Source: Pyxicephalus adspersus (Eukaryota; Chordata; Amphibia; Anura; Pyxicephalidae). From it: DNA of 64,000 bases. The stretch covers positions 88,153,631-88,217,630 of the forward strand of contig NC_092859.1 in the NCBI RefSeq assembly GCF_032062135.1. The letters run 5' to 3'. The translations under genes and the position numbers were made by a program. Each line of letters starts with the position of its first letter. Position 1 is the first letter of the stretch. Below the pieces are notes generated by a model that saw nothing but the letters and a program-made list of their open reading frames with translations, ran no database searches and had not been told where the DNA came from. Positions 60,556 to 64,000 of the stretch are shown in pieces.

Positions 60556-60950
60556 CAGGTTGCAGACCCCTGGCCTAGCCGGTAGTTCGTTCCGGGCTAA
60601 CGCCCCCTGGCCGATCCAGCCTAATGCTGGCCGGCAACCCTCCAACTGGCCAGGGGGCGTTAGGAGCTACCTGAGCCGGAGCCGCCAGAGCTCCGGTGCC
60701 ACCCCCTTGCAGTGGCACCCCTATTTACCGCGGCTGGCGACCATACTTCCGCAGCCACGGTACATAGGGAAAGCTCCCTGAAGGTAAATCCCTCTCCTCC
60801 GTATGCATTGCAGAGGAGAGGGATTTCACTTCAGGGGGTGTTCCCTGGTGGTGGGTGGGGCCATTAGGGCAGGTCCGGTCTAGAATTCTCCCGCCCACCC
60901 CATAAATGGCCTAGTGGCCATAAAACTTTGCTGATTCCTGCTCTATACCT
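60556..60950. mobile_element. GC-rich hairpin-array element, hAT-like ends
   Basis: The ends CAGGTTGCAGACCCC and GCTGATTCCTG, with GGCCTAG and GGCCTAGTGGCC just inside, resemble hAT-type CAG...CTG termini, but no 8-bp duplication is apparent. The interior is CpG-rich and made of successive stem-loops: 60597-60663 (16-bp perfect stem), 60676-60696 (7 bp), 60695-60719 (8 bp), 60726-60762 (10 of 11, extendable) and 60776-60836 (22 of 24). There is no meaningful coding frame. Confidence 0.6.
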
Positions 60951-61051
60951 TAAACTGTTTTTCTAAGAAGATTTTCTAACTATTCAAATGAAAAATAAAA
61001 ACAGGGAATGTTAAAGAAACCGTACAAAATGTACAGAAACTGTACTGTATG

Positions 61052-61371
61052 TTGGTACAAATTTTTTTTTTTTTTACATTTTGACAATTAAATTATATGT
61101 GGTAGGGAGGGTTTTTCTCCACCTTTTACCTAGAAATAGAATCTCTAAGACAAATATGGCAAAAAAACATTCAGTGTCCCTTTCATTCAGGGGAAACGCA
61201 TTCAGGGGAAACGCATCGGGACACAGAATGTTTATTTGCCATATTTGTCTTGGGGATTCTATGTTTAGGTAACAGATCGAGAAAAACCCTCCCTCACGAA
61301 ATTCAGCGGGGGTGACCACATTATAATTGAATTGTCCAAACATTAAAAAAAAAATTTTTGGTACGAACATT
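61052..61371. mobile_element. Palindromic foldback element, about 320 bp
   Basis: The two halves are inverted repeats. From outside in: GTTGGTAC/GTACGAAC, T-run/A-run, GACAATTAAATTATATGTGG / CCACATTATAATTGAATTGTC, GGGAGGGTTTTTCT / AGAAAAACCCTCCC, AGACAAATATGGCAAA / TTTGCCATATTTGTCT and CATTCAGTGTCCC / GGGACACAGAATG. The tip holds a tandem ATTCAGGGGAAACGC repeated twice (61185-61214). No target duplication was confirmed. Probably a foldback MITE. Confidence 0.72.
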
Positions 61372-61855
61372 TTGATTTAAGGAATTATTGTTGCTTTACT
61401 ATTTGTTTTTTTGCTTTTCAATACACTGCCGCTTAGCAAATACCCTGGCTTTTTCCTTCTTTTCATTTACCAGTGTTATAGGCAAGACCAGAAAAAAAGA
61501 AATGTGTTTTTTTAGTCAGAAATATTGCATATCAAACATTCTATTACTTTCAGCCACCGAGTAGAGCTCCAGTCTTCATAGTCTATGCTTGGCTGTGTAG
61601 AAGACTGCTATTCACAGAGTTCAGTATCTCAAGCAGGACTTTACATATGACAAATATATGACACCAAGTAAACCAAGGAACCAAAACCAAAGAACTCTGT
61701 CTGAGGTTTCAGTCTGCATTAGAAAGACAGACAGCTTGTTAAAAAGTAGATAGCTGTTCTCTTTTATGTAAAGTTCAGTTTAAATTAAAAAGGTAAGCAT
61801 GGCCAAATTAAGTCTCCTAGCTTTCGGACAAAAATAGCTACATATGCTTGAATGC

Positions 61856-61857
<2 letters not shown>
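61372..61857. other. AT-rich stretch, no gene seen
   Basis: No coding signal and no recognised repeat. Confidence 0.5.

Positions 61858-61888
<31 letters not shown>
61858..61888. repeat. (CA)n microsatellite, about 31 bp
   Basis: Uninterrupted CA dinucleotides. Confidence 0.97.
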
Positions 61889-61889
<1 letters not shown>

Positions 61890-62279
61890 GATTGAATGAC
61901 ATATCAGCTGTATTTATTCACTAGAAAAGCATTATACAACACAGTGGTATATACTGATCTGAAAGTTAACCAAGGCGCCTACTTTTACCGTAAAAAACAT
62001 GAAAAGTCCACTGACTCAAGTAAAAAACAAAAGTGCACAAAATGTGACATGTCACTGCTAGCATTCAAAGTGGTACACCAAAAAAACTACCAATAAAATT
62101 AACATACAAAAATACATCTATTGTGTGTTATTTTTTAAAACTTTTATTTAAAGGGGAAAAATGAAATCACATAGGCTCGGTATGTTTTTATTTTTTTCTC
62201 TTTTTACAGGTATTTTATACTTTTAGATTGATTATGATGGGCTACTGTCTACTGCTTGGAGAGATGGGGCCTCTAGGGG
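61889..62279. other. AT-rich stretch, no gene seen
   Basis: No coding signal and no recognised repeat. Confidence 0.5.
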
Positions 62280-62940
62280 ACACTATGGCTTGCACAATAG
62301 TGCAATTACAATAGTGTAAAACCCTGGGAAAGGCCAAGATGCAAAATCTAAGCAGCAGCCTGATCTTCTCCAGGGCCTTTCAGAGGTAAGGATGTTGCAC
62401 TGCAGGCTGCTGCCAGGTTGCGGTCCTTGGGTACACCAGGGTGGGCAGAACAGTGTATCACCAGGCAGGAGAATAGTCAAAGAAGGCAAGGGTGGGCAGC
62501 AAACAAAAGAGGTCAGGATAAAAGTCGGGATCACTGAAGTCACAGGGGAATGCAATAGATACAGGAAGAGACAAAAGTCATGGGTGACACAGGGGTCTCC
62601 AAAAACAAAAAAGGAAACACTGGAAGTACACAGGGGAATAGATGGGGAAACAACAGACTAGGCCACAAGGAATTAACACTCAACTGAACTGGGCAACACT
62701 CAATTAACATTTAGGTAAATGGGAAATGCTCAGCAAAGCTAAGGGGCTCGGCAGAAGTGGAGACATGTTGCACGAGCCAAAAGTATTGCAAAGGGCTATC
62801 AAGAGGCTATCACCTAAATGGCCGGTGGGAGGGGCAATACTGATTAAATCTGGACGCGCAAAAGCGCTCGAAGTCAGAAATGCTTGTATGCGAAGTGAAG
62901 AGGCACCTGTGCTTTAGTGAGGAGGAGGTAAGCGTGACAG
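62280..62940. repeat. GC-richer block, possible retroelement-derived repeat
   Basis: Base composition changes abruptly. The block is rich in CAGG and GGGCAGC-type phrases and ends GAGGTAAGCGTGACAG, which could be an LTR edge. No domain or terminal repeat was identified. Confidence 0.25.
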
Positions 62941-64000
62941 CTACTTGGTTTTTTTTTGCATATTGTTGCCCATCCGTGGAAGGCACTGTGCCCCCAAGTA
63001 ATAAACTCTTTGATATTTAACTGTACTGCAAGAGTTTGTTCCACACTTTACAAAAGGACACAACACTATCTACAAGTGTAACCCAAATATAAACTATATA
63101 TTACTGTCATTTTCAGGTTGGTTTATACATGGGTATATATGGTAAATAATAAACCTGGAATGTTACCACAACAATCATTAGTATAGGGTATGCCTACAGT
63201 GATTTCTGAATTCTATAAGGTCCTTGACCTGCATCAAAAGGTACCAATAGTTTATTTTCTCTTTCAGGCTGGTGACTGTATCTCAAGTTTACAGAGATCA
63301 ATATACTATTTACAGGTGAATAAATGTGGTGAATCTTGGACTTCACAGTTTTTGACAACAGAAAGTGTCCGCAATTAGTTAGCACAATTCATGCATCAAA
63401 AACATACAATGAATAAGCCTAAATCCCACAAACCCTCTGCCAAAAACTAGCTTATTCTGTTTTTTGGAGCTCGAGAGGCAAGATTTTATTCCAGAAGTTT
63501 CTAGCACTAATCCCGCCAGCCAAAAGGTTTTACTTTGCTGCACTTTAGTCTGTTGTGTTCCCAAAAACAGTATATAACAGTAAACCTAGATACCATAACA
63601 TTACTAAAATGTATGGGTGAAGGGGTATTGGGGGGACATGTAAGAACATGGTATAGGTGATAAATAGAATACAATCTATCTGTGCTGGCTTTAAAAAGTA
63701 TATTGCCACACTTTGCTGTACACTGCTATACTTTAACTTTTTTTTTTTCACCTAAGACATGTTCCCATAGGCCCCTCTAAGACACCCATCGCCCTCATAA
63801 ATTTTGGTGACAATACATTATCCAAGGGCTTTGCAATCAACTTAAAAAGTTGTCTGGGACATTCAACTCACATTGTCCAGACTTAATTTACAGAAAAATA
63901 CATGGTTTTAAAAAAATGTAACATATTTCTTAAGGTCCCCCTAGAGACTCTAGAAATGCTGGTGGCAATGCCTTTTTCTGGGCCTTCAAAAACTTACTTG
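62941..64000. other. AT-rich stretch, no gene seen
   Basis: No coding signal and no recognised repeat to the window end. Confidence 0.55.

Noticed and set aside
60524..60781. 85-codon Pro/Arg-rich frame
   Set aside because: It lies entirely within the hairpin array, whose inverted repeats and GC content account for it.
62283..62661. Frames of about 90 codons on both strands in the GC-richer block
   Set aside because: They overlap on opposite strands with no recognised motif; better explained by GC-rich repeat composition.
1..64000. CRISPR arrays, operons, phage or bacterial defence genes
   Set aside because: No regularly spaced direct repeats with unique spacers and no prokaryotic gene density or ribosome-binding sites; all features are eukaryotic transposons.
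1..64000. tRNA or snRNA genes
   Set aside because: By eye I found no A/B-box pair with a cloverleaf and no snRNA start; a covariance-model scan would be the decisive test.

Overview
The window looks like a piece of a vertebrate nuclear genome, most probably an anuran amphibian. It is AT-rich and has assembly gaps, long TA and CA microsatellites and many dispersed repeats. Those repeats include an L1/Tx1-clade LINE, CR1, a Tc1 element, a Ty3/gypsy remnant, hAT-like, Harbinger-like and TTAA-type non-autonomous elements. This mix is typical of frogs, but the assignment is an inference. I see no host protein-coding exon, rRNA, tRNA or CRISPR array that I can support, so the window reads as a gene desert or a very long intron. 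I found no new multi-gene biological system; the interesting content is transposon structure.

Layout: 1-11 kb is mostly unique AT-rich DNA with scattered miniature elements (2921, 4368, 5622). At 11340 lies a 424-bp CpG-rich Harbinger-like element with a near-identical inverted partner at 30716. 12.5-15.1 kb holds a cluster of hAT-like copies, one with another miniature element inside it, plus a pogo/Tigger-like element. 15-30 kb is largely featureless apart from microsatellites, short hAT-like copies (23157, 27402), a possible LINE tail and a TTAA-type element. 31-34.3 kb carries another repeat family and two copies of one miniature element arrayed head to tail.

The main structure is 40.3-48.8 kb. 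It is a nearly full-length but decayed L1/Tx1-type LINE on the + strand (5' leader, ORF1, ORF2 with endonuclease, reverse transcriptase and Cys-rich tail). A 5'-truncated CR1 is inserted inside its reverse transcriptase, at the motif A aspartate. A Tc1 transposon with long inverted repeats is inserted in its 3' untranslated region. All the reading frames are broken, so none should be active.

52.1-53.8 kb is a minus-strand CR1 fragment with a 74-bp TA run at its 3' end and a 160-bp-period duplication inside. A possible LTR follows, split by a hAT-like element with a recognisable 8-bp target duplication. 57.2-59.3 kb is an internally deleted minus-strand Ty3/gypsy retrotransposon (gag joined to integrase). 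60.5-61.4 kb holds two strongly folded elements: a GC-rich one with five successive hairpins and a ~320-bp palindrome. The rest, to 64 kb, is low-information DNA.
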